The notes under the pieces: generated by a model
Told to the model about the DNA's origin: nothing
The model's database searches: none
Seen by the model: the letters and a program-made list of their open reading frames with translations, nothing else
In this document: piece by piece, positions 7,482 to 14,299 of the stretch
How the letters are laid out: the number at the start of each line of letters is the position of its first letter
Position numbering within the stretch: position 1 is the first letter of the stretch
Assembly: GCA_003482405.1 (NCBI GenBank)
Contig: DMZB01000072.1
Span: 1 to 14,299 of the forward strand
Direction of reading: 5' to 3'
Length of the DNA: 14,299 nucleotides
Origin: Lactobacillus sp.
GTDB lineage: Bacteria > Bacillota > Bacilli > Lactobacillales > Lactobacillaceae
Translations under genes and position numbers: made by a program

Positions 7482-7558
7482 GATTTAAAGTACAGTATTA
7501 AAGATGACGAATGGTTTCAAACATGAGGTTCACACTAAAAGTTGGGAGACGATTGTTC

Positions 7559-8353
7559 ATGCAACTAGGATTTATCGGTGTTGGCGGAATGGCACAGGCG
7601 ATTATTAAGGGGCTCATCGACGCCCAAGCTGTTGCACCATCTGAAATTGTTGTACACGGGGCGCATCAGGCCCATTATCAAAAGTTCGCCGAAACAACTG
7701 GTGTGCAGCTGGGTGAAAGCAACGTTGCAGTTGTGCAAAATAGTGACTTTGTCGTGTTGGCAGTCACACCAAACGTTGCCGCTGAGGTGTTGAAGGAAGT
7801 TCGCAGTGAACTGAATGAGGGACCCAAAGTTCTAATTTCAATTGTTGCCGGATTATCTTTACAGACTATGGAAGAATTGGCCGGTTACGATTTGCCGATT
7901 TTAAGAACGTTACCAAATGTTAATGTCGCGATTGGTGCGGGGATGACTGCAATTGCTGCTAATGAAAATTTGACTGGTGCAAAACGGGCAGATGCCGAGG
8001 GTCTGTTTGACGCCATTGGCAGTACTTCTGAATTGCCGGAGAGTGACTTTAGTACATTTTCTGCATTAGCCGGCAGTTCGCCAGCCTACATTTATTTCTT
8101 TATCGATGCCCTTTCACGTGCAGGCGTGAAGCACGGCCTTAATAAGCAGGATGCTACACGCATTGCGGCAGCTGTCACGGAAGGTTCAGCGAAAATGGTA
8201 CTGCAATCCAAGCAAATTCCGTTTGACCTCATCGACCAAGTTTCTTCACCAGGTGGCTCGACAGTTGCAGGATTGTTGGCAATGGAAGAAGCTGGTTTTA
8301 TGACGGCCGTTGTAAAAGGCATTGATGCGACCATTAAACGTGATCAGGAATAA
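7559..8353 (+). CDS. proC: Pyrroline-5-carboxylate reductase
   Basis: A 264-residue enzyme of normal length that reduces 1-pyrroline-5-carboxylate to L-proline with NAD(P)H, the last step of proline synthesis. The N-terminus MQLGFIGVGGMAQA is the Rossmann dinucleotide-binding loop. SSPA (173-176) begins the dimerisation/active-site region and SPGGST (230-235) is the substrate-binding signature. I use the ATG at 7559, preceded by GGGAG (7544-7548). The frame is open back to an ATG at 7511, but that would add 16 residues before the Rossmann strand and lacks a ribosome binding site. proA and proB are not nearby. Only 5 bases separate its stop from the nagA -35, and no terminator lies between, so read-through into nagA is likely. 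Confidence 0.95.
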   Translation: MQLGFIGVGGMAQAIIKGLIDAQAVAPSEIVVHGAHQAHYQKFAETTGVQLGESNVAVVQNSDFVVLAVTPNVAAEVLKEVRSELNEGPKVLISIVAGLSLQTMEELAGYDLPILRTLPNVNVAIGAGMTAIAANENLTGAKRADAEGLFDAIGSTSELPESDFSTFSALAGSSPAYIYFFIDALSRAGVKHGLNKQDATRIAAAVTEGSAKMVLQSKQIPFDLIDQVSSPGGSTVAGLLAMEEAGFMTAVVKGIDATIKRDQE

Positions 8354-8358
8354 ACGCG

Positions 8359-8387
8359 TTGTAAAAGTGGTCTATACCAGCTATACT
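8359..8387 (+). promoter_or_regulatory. Promoter of nagA-nagR
   Basis: TTGTAA (8359-8364) and TATACT (8382-8387) are separated by exactly 17 bases. The start near 8394 gives an 85-base leader. The spacer is almost filled by a NagR operator. Confidence 0.85.
8368..8379. promoter_or_regulatory. NagR operator (dre site) of nagA-nagR
   Basis: TGGTCTATACCA matches the GntR/HutC-type dre consensus known for B. subtilis NagR (YvoA) and Streptomyces DasR (TGGTnTAnACCA, here read in reverse as TGGTATAGACCA). It lies between -35 and -10, where binding must exclude polymerase. The repressor gene is the second gene of the operon, so the circuit is autoregulated. GlcN-6-P or GlcNAc-6-P is the known type of inducer. 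Confidence 0.85.
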
Positions 8388-8422
8388 AGAAAGCGTAACC
8401 AAATGAGCTTTTTCAATGGAGC

Positions 8423-8457
8423 GTATCTGTTAACCTGAAACATTGGGAAACAGATAC
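8423..8457 (+). other. Stem-loop in the nagA 5' leader
   Basis: GTATCTGTT (8423-8431) pairs perfectly with AACAGATAC (8449-8457), 9 bp around a 17-base loop. It ends 6 bases before the GAGGAGG ribosome binding site (8464-8470). There is no T tract, so it is not a terminator. It may protect the 5' end of the mRNA or affect translation. Confidence 0.5.
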
Positions 8458-8478
8458 ATTTATGAGGAGGAAGATTCA

Positions 8479-9612
8479 ATGAGTACGGTTTTAAAGCATG
8501 CAATCATTTACACGGGTGAAGAAAAGATTGACGATGGCTACTTGCGGTTTGATAAAACAATCGAAGCCGTTGGTCCAATGAGTGACTATGTGGCCGAACC
8601 AGATGACGACGTTGAATTTGTGACAGGCAAGGTTATCGTGCCTGGTTTTATTGATGTTCATAGTCATGGTGGCTATAGCTTCGATTCTATGGATGGCGAT
8701 CCTGATCAAATCAACGAAATGGTCAACGACATGGTTCACGAAGGGATAACATCACTGTTCCCAACAACGATGACACAATCGACTGAACACTTAAATCACG
8801 CGATGGAAGGGATTGCCAAAGCTGCCGAAAAGAATCCTGTTATCCAGGGTGTTCATTTGGAAGGTCCATTTATTTCTGCAATTTATAAAGGTGCGCAACC
8901 AGAAAAGTACATTTCAGATCCCAACATTGACTTGTTAGATAACTGGAACAAACTGTCTGGCAACCGCGTACGGTTAATTACTTACGCACCAGAAGATCCT
9001 GGCTCACGTGAATTTGAAAAATACTGCTTAAGTCACAACATCGTGCCATCTGTTGGGCATAGTAATGCGACTCGTGAACAGATGCTGGCATCTAAAGCTA
9101 CTCACGTTACGCATTTGTACAATGCACAGCGTGAATTTAAGCACCGCGAACCAGGTGTTACCGGTCACGCGATGCTTGAAGACAACATGTACTGTGAATT
9201 GATCTGTGATGGTTTCCATATTGTTCCTGATATGATCAAACTTGCTTACGAGCAAAAGGGTGCTGAACGAATCGACTTGGTGACTGACTCCATGCGTGCA
9301 AAGGGAATGCCCGAAGGAATCAGTGAATTGGGCGGTCAAAAAGTTATTGTTAAGGACAAACAGGCACGGCTCGAATCTGGTAATTTAGCCGGTTCAGTCC
9401 TTCGCTATGACGACACCTTCCGTAACATTCAGTACTTTACCGGCTGTGGCATCGAAGAAGCGGTTCAAATGTCTTCCGTTAACCAGGCCACTGAGTTTGG
9501 TTTGACCAGCAAGGGCGGTTTGCAAGAAGGTAAGGACGCTGACTTTAATGTTATGGACCGTAACCAAAAGTTGGAACGGACATATAGCTATGGCCGTCGG
9601 TTTGACGATTAA
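8479..9612 (+). CDS. nagA: N-acetylglucosamine-6-phosphate deacetylase
   Basis: A 377-residue amidohydrolase that removes acetate from GlcNAc-6-phosphate to give GlcN-6-phosphate, for sugar catabolism and cell-wall recycling. Visible motifs: H61-x-H63-G in the first metal site, E128 in LEGPF, H194 in GHSNA, H212 in THLYNA and the catalytic D270 in VTDSM. The usual THLFNAM reads THLYNAQ here, followed by the normal HREPG. The ATG at 8479 has GAGGAGG 8 bases upstream. An in-frame TTG at 8443 lies within the leader hairpin and is not a credible start. The gene is followed by nagR after 62 bases without a terminator. nagB is not in the window. Confidence 0.96.
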   Translation: MSTVLKHAIIYTGEEKIDDGYLRFDKTIEAVGPMSDYVAEPDDDVEFVTGKVIVPGFIDVHSHGGYSFDSMDGDPDQINEMVNDMVHEGITSLFPTTMTQSTEHLNHAMEGIAKAAEKNPVIQGVHLEGPFISAIYKGAQPEKYISDPNIDLLDNWNKLSGNRVRLITYAPEDPGSREFEKYCLSHNIVPSVGHSNATREQMLASKATHVTHLYNAQREFKHREPGVTGHAMLEDNMYCELICDGFHIVPDMIKLAYEQKGAERIDLVTDSMRAKGMPEGISELGGQKVIVKDKQARLESGNLAGSVLRYDDTFRNIQYFTGCGIEEAVQMSSVNQATEFGLTSKGGLQEGKDADFNVMDRNQKLERTYSYGRRFDD

Positions 9613-9674
9613 TTGAACAAATTAAACGCGTCGGGTGTGTCGTTAAACTAACTAAAACTAAGGGATGAAATGAA

Positions 9675-10376
9675 ATGGCCTCACCAATTTACATTCAAAT
9701 TCATAATCGTTTACGTAAAGCCGTTGAAGATGGTCAGTGGCAGGTTGGAGATAAAATTCCTTCAGAACGTGAACTTGCCATTCAATTTGGCGTGAGTCGG
9801 ATGACGTTGCGTCAGGCCGTTCAAACGTTAGTGGAGGAAGGTTTACTGGAACGTCGGGTCGGCGCCGGGACATACGTGGCTAATCGAAAGGTTCAAGAAC
9901 GTGTATCTGGCGTTACCAGTTTCACCGAACTGATGGAGCAGGCTGGTAAAGTGCCGTCTTCCCGAACGGTTTCATACCATATCACGACACCATCACTATC
10001 TGAAAGTGAAAAGTTGGAACTAGGACCAAACGAACAGATTCTGCGAATGGAACGAATTCGTTATGGTAATGACGAACCGATCTGTTTTGAAGTTGCGACT
10101 GTTCCGGAACGGTTCATTAGACGGTTTAGTAAAGAAGATGTCACGACATCTTTATACCGTGTGCTAGAAGATGAAGCAGGACTTAAAGTTGGCCATGCGC
10201 ATCAGACGGTTTCTGCCATGACGGCTAGTGAGCGGGTTGCGGAATATCTCAATGTCAAACGCAGTGATCCGTTACTACGTTTACGCCAGGTTTCATTTTT
10301 GGACGATGGCACACCGTTTGAATATGTTCGAACACAATATGTTGGCAACCGATTTGAATTTTATTTGGAACGTTAG
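9675..10376 (+). CDS. nagR: GntR/HutC-family repressor of amino-sugar utilisation (NagR/YvoA type)
   Basis: A 233-residue regulator. The N-terminal winged helix-turn-helix (about 1-70) has the typical PSERELAIQFGVSRMT recognition region (29-44) and the GAGTYV wing (63-68). Residues from about 90 form the UTRA effector domain. The linker segment SFTEL and the overall pattern resemble B. subtilis NagR. Such proteins repress GlcNAc genes and release DNA on binding GlcN-6-P or GlcNAc-6-P. The ATG at 9675 follows AGGGA (9661-9665). It shares the nagA transcript and no separate promoter is convincing. The dre site at the nagA promoter, plus a near-copy at proC, are its likely targets here. Confidence 0.92.
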   Translation: MASPIYIQIHNRLRKAVEDGQWQVGDKIPSERELAIQFGVSRMTLRQAVQTLVEEGLLERRVGAGTYVANRKVQERVSGVTSFTELMEQAGKVPSSRTVSYHITTPSLSESEKLELGPNEQILRMERIRYGNDEPICFEVATVPERFIRRFSKEDVTTSLYRVLEDEAGLKVGHAHQTVSAMTASERVAEYLNVKRSDPLLRLRQVSFLDDGTPFEYVRTQYVGNRFEFYLER

Positions 10377-10435
10377 TTAGGTTAGTACTTGAACGTTGAC
10401 GATTGAAATTTAAATGAATACCATGATTAAAGTAG

Positions 10436-10474
10436 CTGCTGTAAAGGTCAAAGTGACTTTTGCAGCAGTTTTTT
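10436..10474 (+). terminator. Rho-independent terminator of nagA-nagR
   Basis: A 15-bp stem (10436-10450 with 10454-10468, two G-U pairs) with an AAG loop is followed by six T residues (10469-10474). It is a strong terminator, starting 59 bases after the nagR stop. Confidence 0.92.
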
Positions 10475-10522
10475 GGCCTTTTATCACGATAGCGTAGTGT
10501 AGCCAAAACTAGTGCCTTCATG

Positions 10523-10534
10523 TGAAACGTTTCA
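10523..10534. promoter_or_regulatory. LacI/CcpA-like 12-bp palindrome upstream of pncB
   Basis: TGAAACGTTTCA is perfectly symmetric around a central CG, the hallmark of LacI-family operators. It is one base pair per half-site shorter than the 14-bp cre consensus (TGWNANCGNTNWCA), so CcpA binding is uncertain. It lies about 35 bases upstream of the pncB -10. Confidence 0.4.
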
Positions 10535-10542
10535 GTATCGAC

Positions 10543-10574
10543 TTGCCCAATGAGTATGCGAGATATGGTAAACT
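10543..10574 (+). promoter_or_regulatory. Probable promoter of pncB-nadE
   Basis: TATGG precedes TAAACT (10569-10574), a TRTGn extended -10. A TTGCCC at 10543-10548 is 20 bases upstream, too far to be a good -35. The start is expected near 10581, giving a 44-base leader. Confidence 0.5.
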
Positions 10575-10624
10575 ATGGGGGTTAATAAAAAAGACATTTG
10601 TGAAAAAGAAAGGGAATAATTGCG

Positions 10625-12106
10625 ATGGTTACGCGATATCCAGATGACAGCCTGACACTTCACACGGATGCTTATGAAGTGAACATGGTCCAAACTTACT
10701 TTGAAGACGGGGTGGCGGATCGTCACGCTGTGTTTGAATTATATTTTCGGGATCTACCATTCCACAATGGTTATGCTGTTTTTGCAGGTCTGGAGCGACT
10801 GGTTGATTACATAAACCAGCTACATTTTACTGATTCGGATCTGGATTACTTGGCGTCGACGAATCAATATTCGAAGTCCTTTTTGGGTTACTTACGTGAT
10901 TTTAAGTTCACAGGCACAATTCGCGCCGCTAAAGAAGGCGACCTCGTCTTCAACAACGAGCCGTTGGTCCAAGTTGAAGGCACTTTAGCTGATTGCCAGT
11001 TGGTTGAAACGGCGTTACTCAACATCGTGAATTACCAAACATTGATTGCCACAAAGGCAGCCCGGATTCGTTCCGTGGCTGGTAACGACGGCATTTTGGA
11101 ATTTGGTACACGGCGAGCTCAAGAAATGGACGCTGCTATTTGGGGCACACGGGCAGCGTACATCGGTGGTTTTGATGCGACGAGTAATGTCCGGGCCGGT
11201 AAAATTTTTGGTATGCCAATTAGCGGCACACATGCACACAGTTTGGTTCAAACTTACCGGGATGATTATGACGCCTTTATGGCCTATGCCCGGTCTCATA
11301 AAGATTGTGTCTTCTTAGTTGATACTTACGACACATTGCGTTCCGGTGTCCCAAATGCGATTCGAGTGGCGCGCGAAATGGGCGACAAGATCAATTTTCA
11401 AGGCGTGCGGATCGATTCTGGTGACATGGCGTATATTTCCAAGCGGGTGCGTGAACAACTGGATGAAGCCGGTTTTCCCAACGCAAAAATCTATGCATCT
11501 AATGATTTAGATGAAAAGACGATTACAAACTTGAAGATGCAAGGAGCCAAAATTGATGTTTGGGGCGTGGGTACAAAACTCATTACCGCTTTTGATCAAC
11601 CTGCTTTAGGCGCGGTTTACAAACTCGTCTCTGTTGAAAATGAACGTGGCAAAATGGTGGACACCATCAAGCTTTCCAGTAATGCCGAGAAAGTTTCAAC
11701 GCCGGGTAAAAAGCAAGTTTGGCGGATTACCAAAAAGGCTGATGGCAAGTCTGAAGGCGATTACGTGGCGCTGTCCGATGAGCGCCCGGACCAAGCGACG
11801 CAGCTGCATATGTTCCATCCCAGTTACACATACATTAATAAAGATGTGACCGACTTTGATGCCCGTCCGTTACTTGTGCCGATTTTTGACCATGGTACAC
11901 AGGTCTACAACTTGCCAGAGTTACAGGACATTAAAAAATTTGCGGCAGACCAACTGGCGTCGTTGTGGGATGAATACAAGCGTGATTTGAATCCGCAAAT
12001 TTACCCCGTTGATCTGTCCCAGAAGCTGTGGGATCACAAGCAAAATATTATTAAGCAAGTGCATAGTTATGTCAGTAATTTAAAGTTTGACGGACAAAAC
12101 GAATAG
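10625..12106 (+). CDS. pncB: Nicotinate phosphoribosyltransferase
   Basis: A 493-residue enzyme that joins nicotinate to PRPP with ATP use, giving nicotinate mononucleotide, the entry step of NAD salvage. It has the N-terminal LHTDAYEVNM segment, FELYFRDLPF, and the central block GTRRAQ...GFDATSNV. GTHAHS (His203, His205) follows, the region holding the active-site histidine. GVRIDSGD is the phosphate-binding part of the barrel. Its length and motifs fit the Gram-positive NAPRT subfamily. The ATG at 10625 is preceded by AAAGGG (10609-10614). nadE follows after 46 bases, so the two genes form an operon containing the first and last steps of the Preiss-Handler route. Confidence 0.96.
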   Translation: MVTRYPDDSLTLHTDAYEVNMVQTYFEDGVADRHAVFELYFRDLPFHNGYAVFAGLERLVDYINQLHFTDSDLDYLASTNQYSKSFLGYLRDFKFTGTIRAAKEGDLVFNNEPLVQVEGTLADCQLVETALLNIVNYQTLIATKAARIRSVAGNDGILEFGTRRAQEMDAAIWGTRAAYIGGFDATSNVRAGKIFGMPISGTHAHSLVQTYRDDYDAFMAYARSHKDCVFLVDTYDTLRSGVPNAIRVAREMGDKINFQGVRIDSGDMAYISKRVREQLDEAGFPNAKIYASNDLDEKTITNLKMQGAKIDVWGVGTKLITAFDQPALGAVYKLVSVENERGKMVDTIKLSSNAEKVSTPGKKQVWRITKKADGKSEGDYVALSDERPDQATQLHMFHPSYTYINKDVTDFDARPLLVPIFDHGTQVYNLPELQDIKKFAADQLASLWDEYKRDLNPQIYPVDLSQKLWDHKQNIIKQVHSYVSNLKFDGQNE

Positions 12107-12152
12107 TCTTGCAGAAGATTGATTTATGATTTTATCGAAGGAGCATGCGTTT

Positions 12153-12980
12153 ATGAGAGCAAAACAAGCGGAAATCATTAAAGCATTGGGCGTCAGTGCA
12201 GATTTTGATGCCGAAACGGAAATTCGTAAGAGCATTGATTTTTTAAAAGCCTATTTAAAGAAGAACACGTTTTTAAAGGCCCTCGTGCTCGGTATTTCTG
12301 GTGGCCAGGATTCTACGTTAGCCGGGAAGCTTTCTCAGCTCGCCATCAACGAAATGCGTGCTGAAACAGGAGATAACACATATCAGTTTGTCGCGGTTCG
12401 TCTGCCATATGGTGAACAAGCCGATGAAAGTGACGCGATGGATGCGATTGCGTTTATGCAAGCGGACAAGGTGCTGCGCGTCAATGTGCAGACCGCCGTT
12501 GATGCTGGTGTAGCCGCGGTTGAGGCAAATGGGCTAACGGTTTCAGATTTTAACAAAGGGAATATCAAAGCGCGTGAACGGATGGTGGCACAGTATACAA
12601 TTGCCGGTGAATTACATGCTGCAGTCGTGGGCACTGATCACGCGGCTGAAGCTGTGACCGGTTTCTATACGAAATATGGTGACGGTGGCACGGACATTGA
12701 TCCCTTGTATCGGCTCGATAAACGTCAAGGCAAAGCAATGTTAAAGGTACTTCAAGCACCTGAACATTTGTACCTAAAGGTTCCGACGGCTGATTTGGAA
12801 GACAATCGCCCTGCATTACCGGACGAAGTTGCGTTAGGTGTTACGTATGACGATATCGATAACTATCTGGAAGGCCAAACAATCAGTGAGAGTAGCGCCT
12901 CAAAGATTGAAGACTGGTACAATAAGACGATGCACAAACGTCACATGCCGATTACAATCTTTGATAATTTTTGGCGTTAA
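12153..12980 (+). CDS. nadE: NH3-dependent NAD(+) synthetase
   Basis: A 275-residue enzyme that amidates nicotinic acid adenine dinucleotide to NAD+ using ATP and ammonia. The ATP-pyrophosphatase P-loop is S49-GGQDS-54. [19 protein letters not shown] and KRQG follow in the family order. It lacks a glutaminase domain, so free ammonia is the donor, and it closely resembles B. subtilis NadE (272 residues). I choose the ATG at 12153, with GAAGGAG (12137-12143) 9 bases upstream. The frame extends back to an ATG at 12126, but that start has no binding site and adds a tail absent from the family. No terminator follows directly. The next promoter begins 14 bases after the stop. Confidence 0.96.
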   Translation: MRAKQAEIIKALGVSADFDAETEIRKSIDFLKAYLKKNTFLKALVLGISGGQDSTLAGKLSQLAINEMRAETGDNTYQFVAVRLPYGEQADESDAMDAIAFMQADKVLRVNVQTAVDAGVAAVEANGLTVSDFNKGNIKARERMVAQYTIAGELHAAVVGTDHAAEAVTGFYTKYGDGGTDIDPLYRLDKRQGKAMLKVLQAPEHLYLKVPTADLEDNRPALPDEVALGVTYDDIDNYLEGQTISESSASKIEDWYNKTMHKRHMPITIFDNFWR

Positions 12981-12994
12981 CCCGATGTTATTGC

Positions 12995-13023
12995 TTGTAA
13001 TTAACTAATCATTCCGATATAAT
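12995..13023 (+). promoter_or_regulatory. Promoter of the riboswitch-ATPase unit
   Basis: TTGTAA (12995-13000) and a perfect TATAAT (13018-13023) are separated by 17 bases. Transcription should begin near 13030, giving a leader of about 190 bases before the ATPase start codon, with a terminator inside it. Confidence 0.85.
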
Positions 13024-13030
13024 TCTGCTT

Positions 13031-13142
13031 AAGATAAATGAGGGAGTAACTAATGGCTGTTCGCAGGTCTTGTGAATGGTCGTGACAATGCCACCAACAA
13101 GATTCGTTCTGGTTTTGTCTTAAATAGTGAGACTCATGGTCG
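13031..13142 (+). promoter_or_regulatory. Putative yybP-ykoY (Mn2+) riboswitch aptamer
   Basis: ATGAG (13038-13042) pairs with CTCAT (13133-13137) as helix P1. Directly inside P1 are GGAGTAAC (13043-13050) and TAGTGAGA (13125-13132), close to the GGAGUAGC and UAGCAAGA elements of the L. lactis yoaB aptamer of this class. A further helix, TCTTGT (13068-13073) with ACAAGA (13097-13102), fits P3. The P1 3' strand is also part of the terminator 5' arm, so ligand-stabilised P1 would block termination. In this class Mn2+ turns genes on, and P-type ATPases such as yoaB and mgtA are established targets. Identification is from memory of the consensus. The P2 hairpin (CTG-TTCG-CAG) is weak. Confidence 0.72.
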
Positions 13143-13174
13143 ACACATTTGGTGTGCGATCATGGGTCTTTTTT
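13130..13174 (+). terminator. Rho-independent terminator in the ATPase leader (riboswitch expression platform)
   Basis: A stem of 13 pairs (13130-13142 with 13157-13169, two G-U) continues, past a bulged A13143, into CACA/TGTG (13144-13147 with 13153-13156). The loop is 5 bases, and six T residues end at 13174. It lies 49 bases before the ATPase start codon and far from the nadE stop, which fits a regulated attenuator better than an operon end. Confidence 0.9.
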
Positions 13175-13222
13175 CATCCCGTGAGCGCAGCCTCAACTAT
13201 TTGGTCAAAGGAGAAATGACGA

Positions 13223-14278
13223 TTGAAACAAAGTAAATTACCACAGGCAGCTCAATGGACCACTGATGAAGCGCTAAAACAAATGACCTCAACTGCAGAC
13301 GGTTTGAATAAAGAGAGTGTGACGACACGTCAGGCAGAACATGGCCCCAATGCACTGGCTGCTAAACGTCAAACGACGTTATTAGAGAAGTTCATTGCGC
13401 AATTCAAGGACCTGATGATTATTGTCCTGATCGTGGCCGCCGTGATTGCGGCGTTGACGGGTGAGGGTGTTGATGCCATCATCATTTTACTGGTGGTGAT
13501 TTTAAACGCAGTCTTTGGTGTCTTCCAAGAGGCTAAGGCTGAGCAGGCAATCAATGCTTTACAGGAAATGTCAGCACCAAACGCGCACGTGCGTCGAAAC
13601 GGCGAAACAGTGACGGTTAAAAGTGATGAATTAGTGCCCGGTGACATCGTGTTGTTAGAAGCCGGTGACATCGTCCCAGCTGATATGCGTTTGCTCGAAA
13701 GTGCCTCACTTCAGATTGAGGAATCCGCATTAACGGGTGAATCGGTGCCGGTAAATAAACAGCTGGAACCAATAACTGACACGAATGTCGGGTTAGGTGA
13801 CCTCAGCGACTTGGCATTTATGAACAGTAACGTGACCTATGGCCGTGGTGTCGGGGTCGTCACCGCAACGGGGATGCAAACGCAGGTCGGTCGAATTGCT
13901 GGCATGTTGGACAACACTAAGGAACGGAAAACACCGCTACAGGAAAATTTGGCTCATTTGGGTAAAGTTCTAACCGGGCTGATCTTGGTGGTCGCTGTGA
14001 TTGTCTTTGTGGTAGGGATGATTCGCGGTAACGAAAGTTTGATCAACATGCTGTTAACAGCCATCTCGTTGGCAGTAGCCGCAATTCCTGAAGGTTTGCC
14101 TGCCATTGTTACGATCACGTTGGCGTTGGGTACGACGCGGATGGCCAAATTAAATGCGTTGGTTCGCCGTTTGCCAGCTGTGGAAACGTTGGGAAGCACA
14201 GATATTATTGCTTCTGATAAGACGGGAACGTTGACACCGAATAAAATGACCGTGGGAAAACTTGTTGTGGGCGGTTAA
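13223..14278 (+). CDS. P2A-type cation-transporting P-type ATPase (Ca2+/Mn2+ type), N-terminal part ending at an in-frame stop
   Basis: This 351-codon frame covers the cation-ATPase N-terminal domain (about 5-75), the first membrane hairpin, the actuator domain with LTGES, the M3/M4 pair with PEGLPA, and the phosphorylation site D332-KTGTLT. PEGLPA in M4 marks the P2A (SERCA/PMR1-like) class, which moves Ca2+ or Mn2+. Full enzymes have roughly 880-900 residues. Here a TAA follows 19 residues after D332, so the nucleotide-binding domain, hinge and later helices are missing and the product cannot pump. Translation starts at TTG 13223 with AAAGGAG (13207-13213) 9 bases upstream. The ATG at 13216 opens only 6 codons. 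After the TAA the same frame stays open to the window edge, so a nonsense mutation or a base-call error is likely. The leader suggests Mn2+ export. Confidence 0.85.
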   Translation: MKQSKLPQAAQWTTDEALKQMTSTADGLNKESVTTRQAEHGPNALAAKRQTTLLEKFIAQFKDLMIIVLIVAAVIAALTGEGVDAIIILLVVILNAVFGVFQEAKAEQAINALQEMSAPNAHVRRNGETVTVKSDELVPGDIVLLEAGDIVPADMRLLESASLQIEESALTGESVPVNKQLEPITDTNVGLGDLSDLAFMNSNVTYGRGVGVVTATGMQTQVGRIAGMLDNTKERKTPLQENLAHLGKVLTGLILVVAVIVFVVGMIRGNESLINMLLTAISLAVAAIPEGLPAIVTITLALGTTRMAKLNALVRRLPAVETLGSTDIIASDKTGTLTPNKMTVGKLVVGG

Positions 14279-14299
14279 GTTAGTGCTGCAAAGACTGGG

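Noticed and set aside
9613..9649. Possible separate nagR promoter (TTGAAC and TAAACT)
   Set aside because: The hexamers are 25 bases apart, too far for a sigma-A promoter. nagR is better placed on the nagA transcript.
13053..13085. 10-codon mini-ORF (MAVRRSCEWS) in the ATPase leader, preceded by GAGGGAG
   Set aside because: The apparent Shine-Dalgarno sequence is the conserved GGAGTAAC element of the riboswitch core, and the frame is too short to support as a leader peptide.
13083..13222. Open frame through the leader that might extend the ATPase N-terminus
   Set aside because: It is in a different frame from the ATPase and passes through the terminator hairpin and T tract. The RNA structure explains the sequence better.

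Overview
The window looks like ordinary chromosomal core DNA from a low-to-mid GC Gram-positive, most likely a member of the Lactobacillaceae. The protein families (DtpT-type peptide transporter, RarA, B. subtilis-like NadE and NagR), the purine-rich Shine-Dalgarno sites, the sigma-A promoters with TG or TRTG extended -10 elements, and the tRNA genes without encoded CCA all fit this. The species cannot be fixed from the sequence alone. All protein genes and all three tRNAs are on the + strand.

Layout. 1-300: terminator of an upstream gene, then a promoter and tRNA-Thr(CGU) with its own terminator. 430-2160: dtpT with a clear promoter, a TTG start and a terminator. 2188-3018: a calcineurin-like metallophosphoesterase whose promoter overlaps the dtpT terminator. 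3032-3288: promoter, tRNA-Tyr, tRNA-Gln, terminator. 3351-4715: rarA. 4811-7338: an S9 prolyl-oligopeptidase-type peptidase followed 23 bases later by ogt, then a long hairpin terminator. 7443-8353: proC. 8359-10474: nagA-nagR, ended by a strong terminator. 10543-12980: pncB-nadE. 12995-14299: promoter, a leader matching the yybP-ykoY (Mn2+) riboswitch with a terminator, and a P2A-type cation ATPase reading frame that stops at codon 352, just after the phosphorylation motif.

Function. dtpT and the S9 peptidase serve peptide uptake and breakdown, and proC makes proline. nagA deacetylates GlcNAc-6-phosphate under the neighbouring repressor NagR. A perfect NagR operator (dre site) lies between the -35 and -10 of the nagA promoter. 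pncB and nadE take nicotinate to NAD and bracket the shared NaMN-to-NaAD step. rarA and ogt serve genome maintenance.

Most notable points: (1) a one-mismatch dre site in exactly the same promoter register upstream of proC, suggesting NagR control of proline synthesis, beside a separate 17-bp palindrome over the proC -10; (2) the putative Mn2+ riboswitch, whose P1 3' strand is also part of the terminator; (3) the in-frame stop in the ATPase that this riboswitch should control. I see no mobile element, CRISPR array, phage gene or clearly novel multi-gene system.
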